From positions 1 to 64,000 of the forward strand of contig JBDIAO010000002.1 of NCBI GenBank assembly GCA_039812375.1: a DNA stretch of 64,000 bases. The letters run 5' to 3'. How positions within the stretch are numbered: position 1 is the first letter of the stretch; each line of letters opens with the position of its first letter. The notes beneath the pieces were generated by a model. It was given only the letters and a program-made list of their open reading frames with translations, did no database searches and had not been told where the DNA came from. This stretch comes from JAGOME01 sp039812375 (GTDB lineage: Bacteria > Actinomycetota > Actinomycetes > Actinomycetales > Dermatophilaceae). Shown here piece by piece: positions 17,922 through 25,682 of this stretch. The position numbers and the translations under genes are program-made.

Positions 17922-19624
17922 TCCATATCGCCATCTCCGAATCCACCCGGGAGCAGCACGGTGCCAAGGCCCCGGTGCTCGCGCTCGCCGGCGGCGTTAT
18001 CGCCATCCTCAGCGGCTTGCTGTCCTGGTCCGCGGACCGTTCGGTCCTCAACGACGTCAGCATCCGCTTCTCCCCCATCGGCGCCCAGTTCTATGTCATG
18101 GTCATCGGCGCGCTTGCGGTCATCTTCGGTGTGCTGCTCACCCGGCGCCCAGCCTGGATGAGCCCGGGTCGAGGGCTGCGCATCCTCGGCTGGGTGACGA
18201 TCATCTTCGCCCTGCTCATGATGATCGGACCGATCGGCTTCGGCACCGGGGCACTGGCCAACCTCAACGAGGGACTGCCGGTCCTCCTCGTCGGCGGGGT
18301 CCTCATCCTGCTCTCCGGCCTGCTCACCCCGGACGTCACGATCGATGTCCGCACGTGGCCGCGACTGAACAGCAACATCGAGATCCTCATCATCGTCGCG
18401 ATGATGGCCCTGTTGCTCTTCATCGTCGCGTATGCCCTGAACCAAGACAGCTGGACCTTCGTCGGCTTCCTGCTGATGCTCGTCGGGGTGGCGGGAGCGG
18501 CGTTCGGAACCGGACTCGGTGGCTACCTCGGGTTCATCGGCGCCAACAACCGTCGTCCCCTGCTGCTCGGCGCCTTCGTCGTCGCGTTCCTGTTCCCGTT
18601 CACCCAGAATGGGTCGGACGCGAACATGTCGATCGCGACCCAGATCCTCGTCTTCGCCGCAACGGCCCTGGGCCTCAACATCGTCGTCGGCCTGGCCGGC
18701 CTGCTCGACCTGGGTTACATCGCCTTCCTCGGCACCGGTGCATACGTCGGCGCGATGCTGTCCCAGTCGGCGTTCGCGACGATCGGATGGAAGCCACCGT
18801 TCCTCGTCGTGGTCGTCATCGGCAGCATCATCGCGGCGATCTTCGGCCTGATCATCGGCTCACCCACCCTGCGCGTGTCCGGTGACTACCTGGCGATCGT
18901 CACCCTCGGCTTCGGAGAGATCTTCCGGCTGACGATGTTCAACCTCGACGGCAACAACGGACCGAAGCTCACCAACGGGCCTAACGGCATACCCGGAATC
19001 CCCGACCTCAACTTCTTCGGGTTCGACTTCGGCCAGCCGCATGTGATCTTCGGCATCGAGATCGGCCGATTCGCGAACTACTACTTCATCCTGCTCGTGG
19101 TCATCGCATTCGTCATCCTCGTGTTCTCTCGGCTGAACGAGAGCCGGATCGGACGCGGCTGGGTTGCCATCAGAGAGGATGAGCGGGCGGCCGAGGCGAT
19201 GGGGGTCAACGCCTTTGGGCTCAAGATCCTTGCCTTCGCCACTGGCGCGTCCCTGGCTGGGATTACCGGCACGGTCAAGGCGCACATCGACACCTCAGTC
19301 ACCCCCGACCAGTTCATCTTCCTCGAGTCCGCGTTCCTGCTCGCAGCCGTCGTCCTCGGTGGCATGGGCACAGTCCTCGGTGTTCTTGTCGGCGCCACGA
19401 TCCTCAAGCTCCTGCCCGAGAAGCTCCGCGAGGTCAACGACTACCGACTGTTGGCCTTCGGCCTTCTCCTCGTGCTCATGATGCGCTTCCGCCCGGAGGG
19501 CCTCATCGCGAGCAAGCGGCGCCAGCTGGAGTTCCACGAAGAGGACGAGGAACTCGCAGACTTCATCCAAGAGGAGCATCTCGAACAGGAAGAGCATCTC
19601 GAACAGGAAGGAGCCCCAGCGTGA
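17918..19624 (+). CDS. livM: ABC transporter permease, LivM type, with N-terminal membrane extension and acidic repeat tail
   Basis: The second permease, 568 aa, longer than the usual 300-420 aa. About 220 extra residues precede the LivM core, with roughly five or six additional hydrophobic segments. The core begins near residue 235 with TALGLNIVVGLAGLLDLGYI and contains SGDYLAIVTLGFGEI. The C-terminus is highly acidic and repeats EEHLEQ, encoded by an 18-bp tandem duplication (GAGCATCTCGAACAGGAA at 19574 and 19592). The ATG overlaps the livH stop. The stop overlaps the GTG of livG. Long LivM forms occur in actinobacteria. Confidence 0.92.
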   Translation: MIHIAISESTREQHGAKAPVLALAGGVIAILSGLLSWSADRSVLNDVSIRFSPIGAQFYVMVIGALAVIFGVLLTRRPAWMSPGRGLRILGWVTIIFALLMMIGPIGFGTGALANLNEGLPVLLVGGVLILLSGLLTPDVTIDVRTWPRLNSNIEILIIVAMMALLLFIVAYALNQDSWTFVGFLLMLVGVAGAAFGTGLGGYLGFIGANNRRPLLLGAFVVAFLFPFTQNGSDANMSIATQILVFAATALGLNIVVGLAGLLDLGYIAFLGTGAYVGAMLSQSAFATIGWKPPFLVVVVIGSIIAAIFGLIIGSPTLRVSGDYLAIVTLGFGEIFRLTMFNLDGNNGPKLTNGPNGIPGIPDLNFFGFDFGQPHVIFGIEIGRFANYYFILLVVIAFVILVFSRLNESRIGRGWVAIREDERAAEAMGVNAFGLKILAFATGASLAGITGTVKAHIDTSVTPDQFIFLESAFLLAAVVLGGMGTVLGVLVGATILKLLPEKLREVNDYRLLAFGLLLVLMMRFRPEGLIASKRRQLEFHEEDEELADFIQEEHLEQEEHLEQEGAPA

Positions 19625-20451
19625 ACGTCGACCTCACAAAGGACGCCGCGCAGGCTCGCAGCGTCGGGAGTGCGCCCATCCTGCACGCCGAGCACGTCAC
19701 CATGCGGTTCGGCGGCCTCGTCGCCGTCAACGACGTCAGCATGGAGGTCTATCCCGGGGAGATCGTCGGGCTTATCGGCCCGAACGGTGCCGGCAAGACC
19801 ACCTTCTTCAACTGCCTCACCGGGATGTACATCCCCACCGAGGGCACCGTCACCCTGGGAGGAGCGGTGCTGCCCCCCAAGCCGATCAAAGTCGTGCGGG
19901 CCGGGATGGCGCGCACATTCCAGAACATCCGCCTCTTCAACAACATGACCGCGCTGGAGAACGTCATGGTCGGGCGCTACTGCCGGACCACATCAATGGC
20001 GCTCACCTCGATCCTGCGGGGACCGAAGTTCCGCCGGGAGGAGGAGCAGACGCGCGAGCGGGCCAGTGAGCTGCTCGACTACGTCGGTCTGGGCAAGTCC
20101 GCGCAACTGCTCGCCCGGAACATGCCGTATGGCGATCAGCGCCGGCTGGAGATTGCCCGGGCTTTGGCCACCGACCCGCAGCTGCTCCTCCTCGACGAGC
20201 CGACCGCAGGAATGAACCCCAAGGAGACCGAGGAGGCCACCGAGCTCATCTTCAAGATCCGTGACGGTGGGCTTGCGGTCGTGGTTATCGAGCACGACAT
20301 GCGGTTCATCTTCACTCTGTGCGACCGGGTCCTCTGCCTCGTGCGCGGCGCCCTCCTCGTCGAGGGAACCCCCGGCGAGGTCCAGTCCGACCCACGGGTC
20401 ATCGAGGCCTACATCGGTGGTTCCGACGAGGATGAGGAGGAGTCGGCATGA
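19621..20451 (+). CDS. livG: ABC transporter ATP-binding protein, LivG type
   Basis: One of two ATPases energising the importer, 276 aa. Walker A is GPNGAGKTT near residue 58. The LivG-specific ARTFQNIRLF follows, and Walker B is LLLLDEPTAGMNP. The usual LivG LSYG signature region reads MPYGDQRRLEIARAL. The GTG start overlaps the livM stop (GTGA) and follows AGGAAGGAG. A short N-terminal extension of about 17 residues precedes the domain. Confidence 0.95.
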   Translation: MNVDLTKDAAQARSVGSAPILHAEHVTMRFGGLVAVNDVSMEVYPGEIVGLIGPNGAGKTTFFNCLTGMYIPTEGTVTLGGAVLPPKPIKVVRAGMARTFQNIRLFNNMTALENVMVGRYCRTTSMALTSILRGPKFRREEEQTRERASELLDYVGLGKSAQLLARNMPYGDQRRLEIARALATDPQLLLLDEPTAGMNPKETEEATELIFKIRDGGLAVVVIEHDMRFIFTLCDRVLCLVRGALLVEGTPGEVQSDPRVIEAYIGGSDEDEEESA

Positions 20452-21158
20452 GCATGCTCGAGGTCGAGGACCTCGTCGTCGCCTACGGCAAGATCAATGC
20501 GGTCAAGGGGATCAGCTTCACCGTCGACGAGGGCGAGGTGGTCTCGCTCATCGGCACCAACGGCGCCGGGAAGACCACCACGTTGCGGACAATCTCAGGG
20601 CTGATCCGCCCGGTGTCCGGACGGATCTCCTTCCGTGGCGAGGACCTCACCAAGGTTGCCCCGCACGACATCGTCACCCGAGGCCTGGCGCACTCCCCCG
20701 AGGGCAGGAGGATCTTCCCGAGGCTCAGTGTCGAGGAGAACCTCATGCTCGGGGCGTTCTCTCGCAAGGACAAGGACTTCAAGTCGGACATCGACGAGGT
20801 CTACGAGCTCTTCCCCATCCTCGAGGAACGATCGAAGCAACCTGCAGGCACCTTCTCCGGCGGTGAGCAGCAGATGCTCGCCATGGGCCGGGCGATGATG
20901 AGCCGCCCCAAGCTGCTCATGCTGGATGAGCCGTCGATGGGTCTATCCCCGCTGATGATGAAGCGGATTATGACGACTGTGACGACACTTCAGGAGCGAG
21001 GGACGACCATCCTTCTCGTCGAGCAGAACGCGCAGGCGGCGCTCAAGCGGGCGACGAAGGGCTACGTTCTCGAAGTCGGCAAGATTGTCCTGTCCGGGTC
21101 CGGAGAGGAACTGCTCACCTCCGAGGATGTGCGCAAGGCCTACCTGGGAGAGGAGTAA
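20448..21158 (+). CDS. livF: ABC transporter ATP-binding protein, LivF type
   Basis: The second ATPase, 236 aa. It has Walker A GTNGAGKTT, the LivF hallmark LAHSPEGRRIFPRLSVEENL, signature FSGGEQQMLA and Walker B LLMLDEPSMGLSP. The ATG overlaps the livG stop by four bases. It ends the importer unit and converges with uvrA, 66 bases away. Confidence 0.96.
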   Translation: MSMLEVEDLVVAYGKINAVKGISFTVDEGEVVSLIGTNGAGKTTTLRTISGLIRPVSGRISFRGEDLTKVAPHDIVTRGLAHSPEGRRIFPRLSVEENLMLGAFSRKDKDFKSDIDEVYELFPILEERSKQPAGTFSGGEQQMLAMGRAMMSRPKLLMLDEPSMGLSPLMMKRIMTTVTTLQERGTTILLVEQNAQAALKRATKGYVLEVGKIVLSGSGEELLTSEDVRKAYLGEE

Positions 21159-21224
21159 GCCCGGGCGTGGGCTACCCGCGGGGTTACTTCCGCGTAGGGG
21201 TAGGGGTCAGCCTCGCGCGTGGGG

Positions 21225-24197
21225 TCACTTCCGCGCCCGCCGTCCGTGGGTTGACATGCGCGATTCCACCTGAGCGGCCACCGTCCGGCTCTTGGTCATG
21301 GCGGTCTTGGTCGGGGTGGCTACGGTCGGGGGATGCGACGTCCGGGCCAGCACCGGCGCCAGGAACCGGCCGGTGTGCGAGTGCTGCATCGCCGCCACCT
21401 GCTCGGGTGTCCCCTCAGCGACGACTCGGCCCCCACCGGAGCCTCCGTCCGGCCCGAGGTCGACGATCCAGTCCGCGTTCTTGATCACATCGAGGTTGTG
21501 CTCGATGACGATGACCGTGTTGCCCTTGTCGACGAGGCCCTGCAGGACCGTCAGGAGCTTGCGGATGTCCTCGAAGTGCAGCCCGGTGGTGGGCTCGTCG
21601 AGGACGTACACGGTCCGGCCGGTGGAACGCTTCTGCAGCTCTGAAGCGAGCTTGACCCGTTGGGCCTCACCTCCGGAGAGAGTCGGCGCCGGCTGGCCGA
21701 GCCGGACGTAGCCCAGGCCGACATCGACGAGGGTGCGCATGTGCCGGGCGATGGCAGGCACCGCGACAAAGAACTCCGCTGCTTCCTCGATGGGCATGTC
21801 GAGGACGTCGGCGATCGTCTTGCCCTTGAAGTGCACTTCAAGGGTTTCTCGGTTGTAGCGCGCGCCATGGCAGACCTCGCACGGAACATACACGTCCGGC
21901 AAGAAGTTCATCTCGATCTTGATCGTCCCGTCCCCGGAGCAGGCGTCGCAGCGCCCGCCCTTGACGTTGAAGGAGAACCGACCGGGCTGGTAGCCGCGGA
22001 TCTTGGCTTCTGTCGTCTGGGCGAAAAGGCGGCGGATGTGGTCGAACACCCCGGTGTATGTCGCCGGGTTTGATCGCGGGGTGCGCCCGATGGGGCTCTG
22101 GTCGACGTGAACCACTTTGTCGAGATGCTCCAGCCCGGACACCGACTTGTGTCGCCCTGCGACCTGTCGGGCGCCGTTGAGCCGATTCGCCAGGGTTGTG
22201 TAGAGGATGTCGTTGACCAGCGTGGACTTACCCGATCCGGACACCCCGGTCACCGCGGTGAGTGTGCCCAGGGGGAAGGAGACGGTGATGTTGGCGAGGT
22301 TGTGTTCCTTGGCGCCGGTCACTGTGACCTGACGACTGCGCTCCCGGGGACGACGCACTGACGGGGTGGGGATCTCGAGCCGGCCGGAGAGATACTTGCC
22401 GGTCACCGAGTCTGGATGCTCCAACAGTCCGGCGACCGGGCCGGAGTGAACGACCTGGCCACCGTGCTCCCCGGCACCGGGACCGATGTCGACGACCCAG
22501 TCGGCGGTGGCGATGGTGTCCTCGTCGTGCTCGACGACGATGAGGGTGTTGCCGAGGTCGCGCAGCCTGGTCAAGGTCTCGATGAGTCGGTGGTTATCCC
22601 GCTGGTGCAGTCCGATGCTCGGCTCGTCGAGGACGTACAGGACGCCGACCAAGCCGGAGCCGATCTGGGTGGCGAGCCGGATTCGTTGAGCCTCACCGCC
22701 GGAGAGGGTGCCCGCCGCCCGGTTGAGGGAGAGGTAGTCGAGGCCGACGTCGAGGAGAAAGCCAAGGCGGGCGTTGACCTCCTTGATGACCCGCTCCGCG
22801 ATCTGGGCTTCACGGACCGTGAAGTCGATCCCGCCGAGGAAGGTAGCCGCCTCGTGGATGGACAGGGCCGACACCTGCGCGATCGACTTGCCACCCACCG
22901 TGACGGCGAGAACCTCGGGTTTGAGCCGGGCCCCCCGACAGGCCGGGCACGGAACCTGGCGCATATAGCCCTCGTACCGCTCCCGGCTCCAGTCGGACTC
23001 GGTCTCGGCATGCCGACGCCGGACGAAGGGGATGGCCCCCTCGAACCCCGTCGAGTAGGTCCGTTCCCGGCCGTAACGGTTGCGGTACCGGACGTGCACC
23101 GTGTGGTTGCGGCCGTGCAGGACCGCTTCCTTGGCCCGGGCCGTCAGTCCCCGCCAGGGGGTCTGCATCGAAAAGCCCATCTCCTCGGCCAACGCGGTCA
23201 GGACTCGTTGGAAGTAGTCTGCAGCACCACTACCGCTCCCCCAGGGTGCGATCGCCCCATCGGCGAGGGAGAGGTCCTCGTCAGGAACGATGAGCTCGGG
23301 GTCGACCTGGAGCTCGGTGCCCAGGCCGGTGCACATCGGGCAGGCGCCGAAGGGGCTGTTGAAGGAGAACGTCCGGGGCTCGATCTCATCGAGCGCAATC
23401 GGGTGGTCGTTGGGGCATGCCATCCGCTCGCTGAACCGGCGTTCCCGTTCGGGGTCATCCGTGTCGCGGTCCACGAACTCGACGACGAGGAGCCCGCCGG
23501 TCAGGCTGAGGGCGGTCTCGACCGAGTCGCTGAGCCGGCGCCGAGCTGAGGCCTGCGCCCCCTTGGCGACGAGGCGGTCGACGACGACGTCGATGCTGTG
23601 CTTGACCTGCTTCTCCAGCTTCGGCGGGTCGGTCAGTGTGACCACCTCACCGTCGACCCGAGCCCGGGCGAAACCCTTGGCCTGCAACTCGGTGAAGAGG
23701 TCGACGTACTCCCCCTTGCGGGCGCGCACGACGGGTGCCAGGACCTGGAAACGGGTGCGGTCGGGCAGGGCGAGGAGCCGATCGACGATCTGCTGCGGGG
23801 TCTGCGCGGTGATCGGCTCGCCGCACGTCGGGCAATGCGGTCGCCCGGCCCGGGCGAAGAGGAGCCGGAGGTAGTCATGGATCTCGGTGATCGTGCCCAC
23901 CGTCGAGCGAGGGTTGCGGTTCGTCGACTTCTGGTCGATGGACACCGCCGGGGACAACCCCTCGATGAAATCGACGTCGGGCTTGTCCATCTGACCGAGG
24001 AACTGCCTGGCATAGGCGGACAGAGACTCGACGTATCGGCGCTGGCCCTCGGCGAAGATCGTGTCGAACGCCAGACTCGACTTACCGGACCCGGAGAGTC
24101 CGGTGAAGACGATGAGGGCGTCCCGGGGAAGCTCCACCCCGATGTCCTTGAGGTTGTGTTCGCGTGCGCCGCGCACGACGAGGCGGTCATGACTCAC
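21225..24197 (-). CDS. uvrA: Excinuclease ABC subunit A
   Basis: Damage-recognition ATPase of nucleotide excision repair, 990 aa. It has two ABC cassettes, with Walker A GLSGSGKSSLAFDT near residue 35 and GVSGSGKSTLVND near residue 640, two LSGGEAQR signatures, and zinc-binding motifs including CPTCG and CDACSGDG. I choose the GTG at 24197 (reading SHDRLVVRGAREHNLK) over an ATG ten codons upstream, because family members start here and a -10-like TAGAGT ends seven bases before it, indicating a leaderless mRNA. The C-terminal 40 residues are a basic, poorly conserved tail. Confidence 0.95.
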   Translation of the reverse strand: MSHDRLVVRGAREHNLKDIGVELPRDALIVFTGLSGSGKSSLAFDTIFAEGQRRYVESLSAYARQFLGQMDKPDVDFIEGLSPAVSIDQKSTNRNPRSTVGTITEIHDYLRLLFARAGRPHCPTCGEPITAQTPQQIVDRLLALPDRTRFQVLAPVVRARKGEYVDLFTELQAKGFARARVDGEVVTLTDPPKLEKQVKHSIDVVVDRLVAKGAQASARRRLSDSVETALSLTGGLLVVEFVDRDTDDPERERRFSERMACPNDHPIALDEIEPRTFSFNSPFGACPMCTGLGTELQVDPELIVPDEDLSLADGAIAPWGSGSGAADYFQRVLTALAEEMGFSMQTPWRGLTARAKEAVLHGRNHTVHVRYRNRYGRERTYSTGFEGAIPFVRRRHAETESDWSRERYEGYMRQVPCPACRGARLKPEVLAVTVGGKSIAQVSALSIHEAATFLGGIDFTVREAQIAERVIKEVNARLGFLLDVGLDYLSLNRAAGTLSGGEAQRIRLATQIGSGLVGVLYVLDEPSIGLHQRDNHRLIETLTRLRDLGNTLIVVEHDEDTIATADWVVDIGPGAGEHGGQVVHSGPVAGLLEHPDSVTGKYLSGRLEIPTPSVRRPRERSRQVTVTGAKEHNLANITVSFPLGTLTAVTGVSGSGKSTLVNDILYTTLANRLNGARQVAGRHKSVSGLEHLDKVVHVDQSPIGRTPRSNPATYTGVFDHIRRLFAQTTEAKIRGYQPGRFSFNVKGGRCDACSGDGTIKIEMNFLPDVYVPCEVCHGARYNRETLEVHFKGKTIADVLDMPIEEAAEFFVAVPAIARHMRTLVDVGLGYVRLGQPAPTLSGGEAQRVKLASELQKRSTGRTVYVLDEPTTGLHFEDIRKLLTVLQGLVDKGNTVIVIEHNLDVIKNADWIVDLGPDGGSGGGRVVAEGTPEQVAAMQHSHTGRFLAPVLARTSHPPTVATPTKTAMTKSRTVAAQVESRMSTHGRRARK

Positions 24198-24204
24198 GAG
24201 CGCC

Positions 24205-24210
24205 ACTCTA
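24205..24210 (-). promoter_or_regulatory. -10 element for leaderless uvrA transcript
   Basis: TAGAGT on the minus strand fits the TANNNT consensus and ends seven bases before the uvrA GTG, the spacing expected if transcription starts at or next to the start codon. No LexA box of the GAAC-N4-GTTC type is visible nearby. Confidence 0.5.
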
Positions 24211-24260
24211 GGTCGGGCCCCCGACACCCTCCCCGCCCGTCCGCATCATGCGATGGTGAT

Positions 24261-24295
24261 CGCGCAGCCAGTCGACCTCGCGCAGCCAGTCGACC
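24261..24295. repeat. 17-bp direct repeat, 18-bp period
   Basis: CGCGCAGCCAGTCGACC occurs at 24261-24277 and 24279-24295 in the uvrA/DinB-fold divergent intergenic region. It is an exact tandem duplication with no obvious palindromic operator structure. Confidence 0.85.
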
Positions 24296-24331
24296 CGTAT
24301 GCCGACCTCCTCCCCTCCCGATTGCTCCGCG

Positions 24332-24337
24332 TAGTCT
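24332..24337 (+). promoter_or_regulatory. -10 element for leaderless transcript of the DinB-fold gene
   Basis: TAGTCT fits TANNNT and ends seven bases before the GTG at 24345, mirroring the arrangement of the divergent uvrA start. No Shine-Dalgarno sequence precedes that GTG. Confidence 0.5.
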
Positions 24338-24344
24338 CGGGACG

Positions 24345-24926
24345 GTGAGCACCTTCTCAGCAGCCATCGGTTCCCACACCGAACTCTTGCTGCGCACCGC
24401 CCGCGGCCTCGACGACACCAATGCGGCGAGCCTGTGCGTGGGCTGGACCCGAGGGCACGTCCTGACCCACCTGGCCCGCAACGCCGACGGCCTGGCAGCG
24501 TTGATCCGGGCTGCAGCAGACGGCACCGGAGAGACGATGTATGCCTCCGACCAGGCCCGGGACGCCGCCATCGACGCCGGTGCCCGTCGTGACCTCGACG
24601 CCCTCGTTGACGACGTCGAGCACAGTGCGACCACCTTGGCCCGGCTGCTGCCCCGAATCGAGGGACTCGACCCCGACACGGAAGTGGAGCGGATCCCGGA
24701 CGGCCCCCGGTTCCGGATCGGGCAGCTGCCGTTCCTCCGGCTGCGCGAACTCGTCTACCACCACGTCGACCTTGACGCGGGATTCACCTTTCACGACGTG
24801 GGGCCCGAGCTCATCGCAGCTTTCCTCGCCGACGAATATGCCCGGCTGGCCGAGCCGGACCGACATGCCGCGTTGGCGAGCGATGTGCTCTGGCGGGCCC
24901 GCGGCATACGAGAGGAGTCCCGATGA
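24345..24926 (+). CDS. Maleylpyruvate isomerase-family mycothiol-dependent enzyme (DinB fold)
   Basis: A 193-aa protein with the MDMPI N-terminal / DinB-like four-helix fold. The metal-ligand motif regions are WTRGHVLTHLARNADGL (about 33-49) and ELVYHHVDLDAGF (about 130-142). Family members use mycothiol, the actinobacterial thiol, as cofactor. The substrate is unknown; maleylpyruvate is only the founding member's substrate. The GTG start is supported by a leaderless -10 element. The stop overlaps the downstream hydrolase start (ATGA), so the two form an operon that is commonly found beside uvrA. Confidence 0.85.
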   Translation: MSTFSAAIGSHTELLLRTARGLDDTNAASLCVGWTRGHVLTHLARNADGLAALIRAAADGTGETMYASDQARDAAIDAGARRDLDALVDDVEHSATTLARLLPRIEGLDPDTEVERIPDGPRFRIGQLPFLRLRELVYHHVDLDAGFTFHDVGPELIAAFLADEYARLAEPDRHAALASDVLWRARGIREESR

Positions 24927-25588
24927 GCTACACCGGAGATGTCATCCCTGGTGGACCCAGTGACGTCCGCGAGCTTGCCGAGCTGACCATCCGGAAGATC
25001 AGCGTGTCGACGATGCACAACAACGTCTACCTGCTGACCTGCCGGATCAGCGGCGAACAACTACTCATCGACGCCGCCGACGATCCCGACCGGTGCCTGG
25101 CCCTGGTCGCAGAGGGCAGCGGGACACTCCAGCATCTCGTCACGACCCATCGGCACTGGGACCACACCCGGGCTCTCGTCGAGGTCGCCACAGCGACCGG
25201 TGCCACGACGTATGCCGGCGATCTCGACGCTCCAGCGCTGCCGCTGCCGCCAGATGTCCGACTCCGGCACGGCGACACGATCACCTTCGGCGCAATCACC
25301 CTCGAGGTCGCCGTCGTCGCCGGGCACACGCAAGCCTCGGTCGTCCTCTCGTATGCCGACCCGAACGGCCATTCGCACGTCTTCACCGGCGACACCCTCT
25401 TCCCCGGAGGGGTTGGCGCGACCCGCAACGACCCGACCCAGTCCTTCGAACGGCTCTACCACGACGTGACGACCCGGATCTTCGACGTTCACGACGACTC
25501 GACGTGGGTCTATCCCGGCCATGGTGGCGACACCACACTCGGGGTCGAGCGGCCCCATCTCGACGAATGGCGTGATCGGGGTTGGTGA
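24923..25588 (+). CDS. MBL-fold metallo-hydrolase (glyoxalase II-like)
   Basis: A 221-aa metallo-beta-lactamase-fold hydrolase. The metal motif THRHWDH carries H76, H78, D80 and H81, followed by AGHTQASV, FTGDTLFPGGVG and the terminal YPGHGGDTTLG. This pattern fits glyoxalase II-like thioesterases, and pairing with a mycothiol-dependent enzyme suggests action on a mycothiol conjugate; that is inference. The homologous gene lies beside uvrA in mycobacteria. Confidence 0.88.
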   Translation: MSYTGDVIPGGPSDVRELAELTIRKISVSTMHNNVYLLTCRISGEQLLIDAADDPDRCLALVAEGSGTLQHLVTTHRHWDHTRALVEVATATGATTYAGDLDAPALPLPPDVRLRHGDTITFGAITLEVAVVAGHTQASVVLSYADPNGHSHVFTGDTLFPGGVGATRNDPTQSFERLYHDVTTRIFDVHDDSTWVYPGHGGDTTLGVERPHLDEWRDRGW

Positions 25589-25612
25589 GAGCCACCGGGC
25601 GCAGTCCGCAAA

Positions 25613-25679
25613 GCGCAGTGGTCAGCGGCGCAGTGGTCAGTGAAAGAACGCAGGGCCAGAGCGCAGGGCCAGAGCGCAG
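25613..25679. repeat. Two adjacent short tandem repeats
   Basis: GCGCAGTGGTCA occurs at 25613-25624 and 25628-25639. CGCAGGGCCAGAG occurs at 25649-25661 and 25662-25674, followed by a partial copy. They fill the gap between the convergent hydrolase and HAD-ATPase genes. Confidence 0.8.
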
Positions 25680-25682
25680 CCC

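Noticed and set aside
24198..24344. SOS (LexA) box for uvrA
   Set aside because: No GAAC-N4-GTTC-like palindrome is present in this gap, nor upstream of uvrB or dnaE1.
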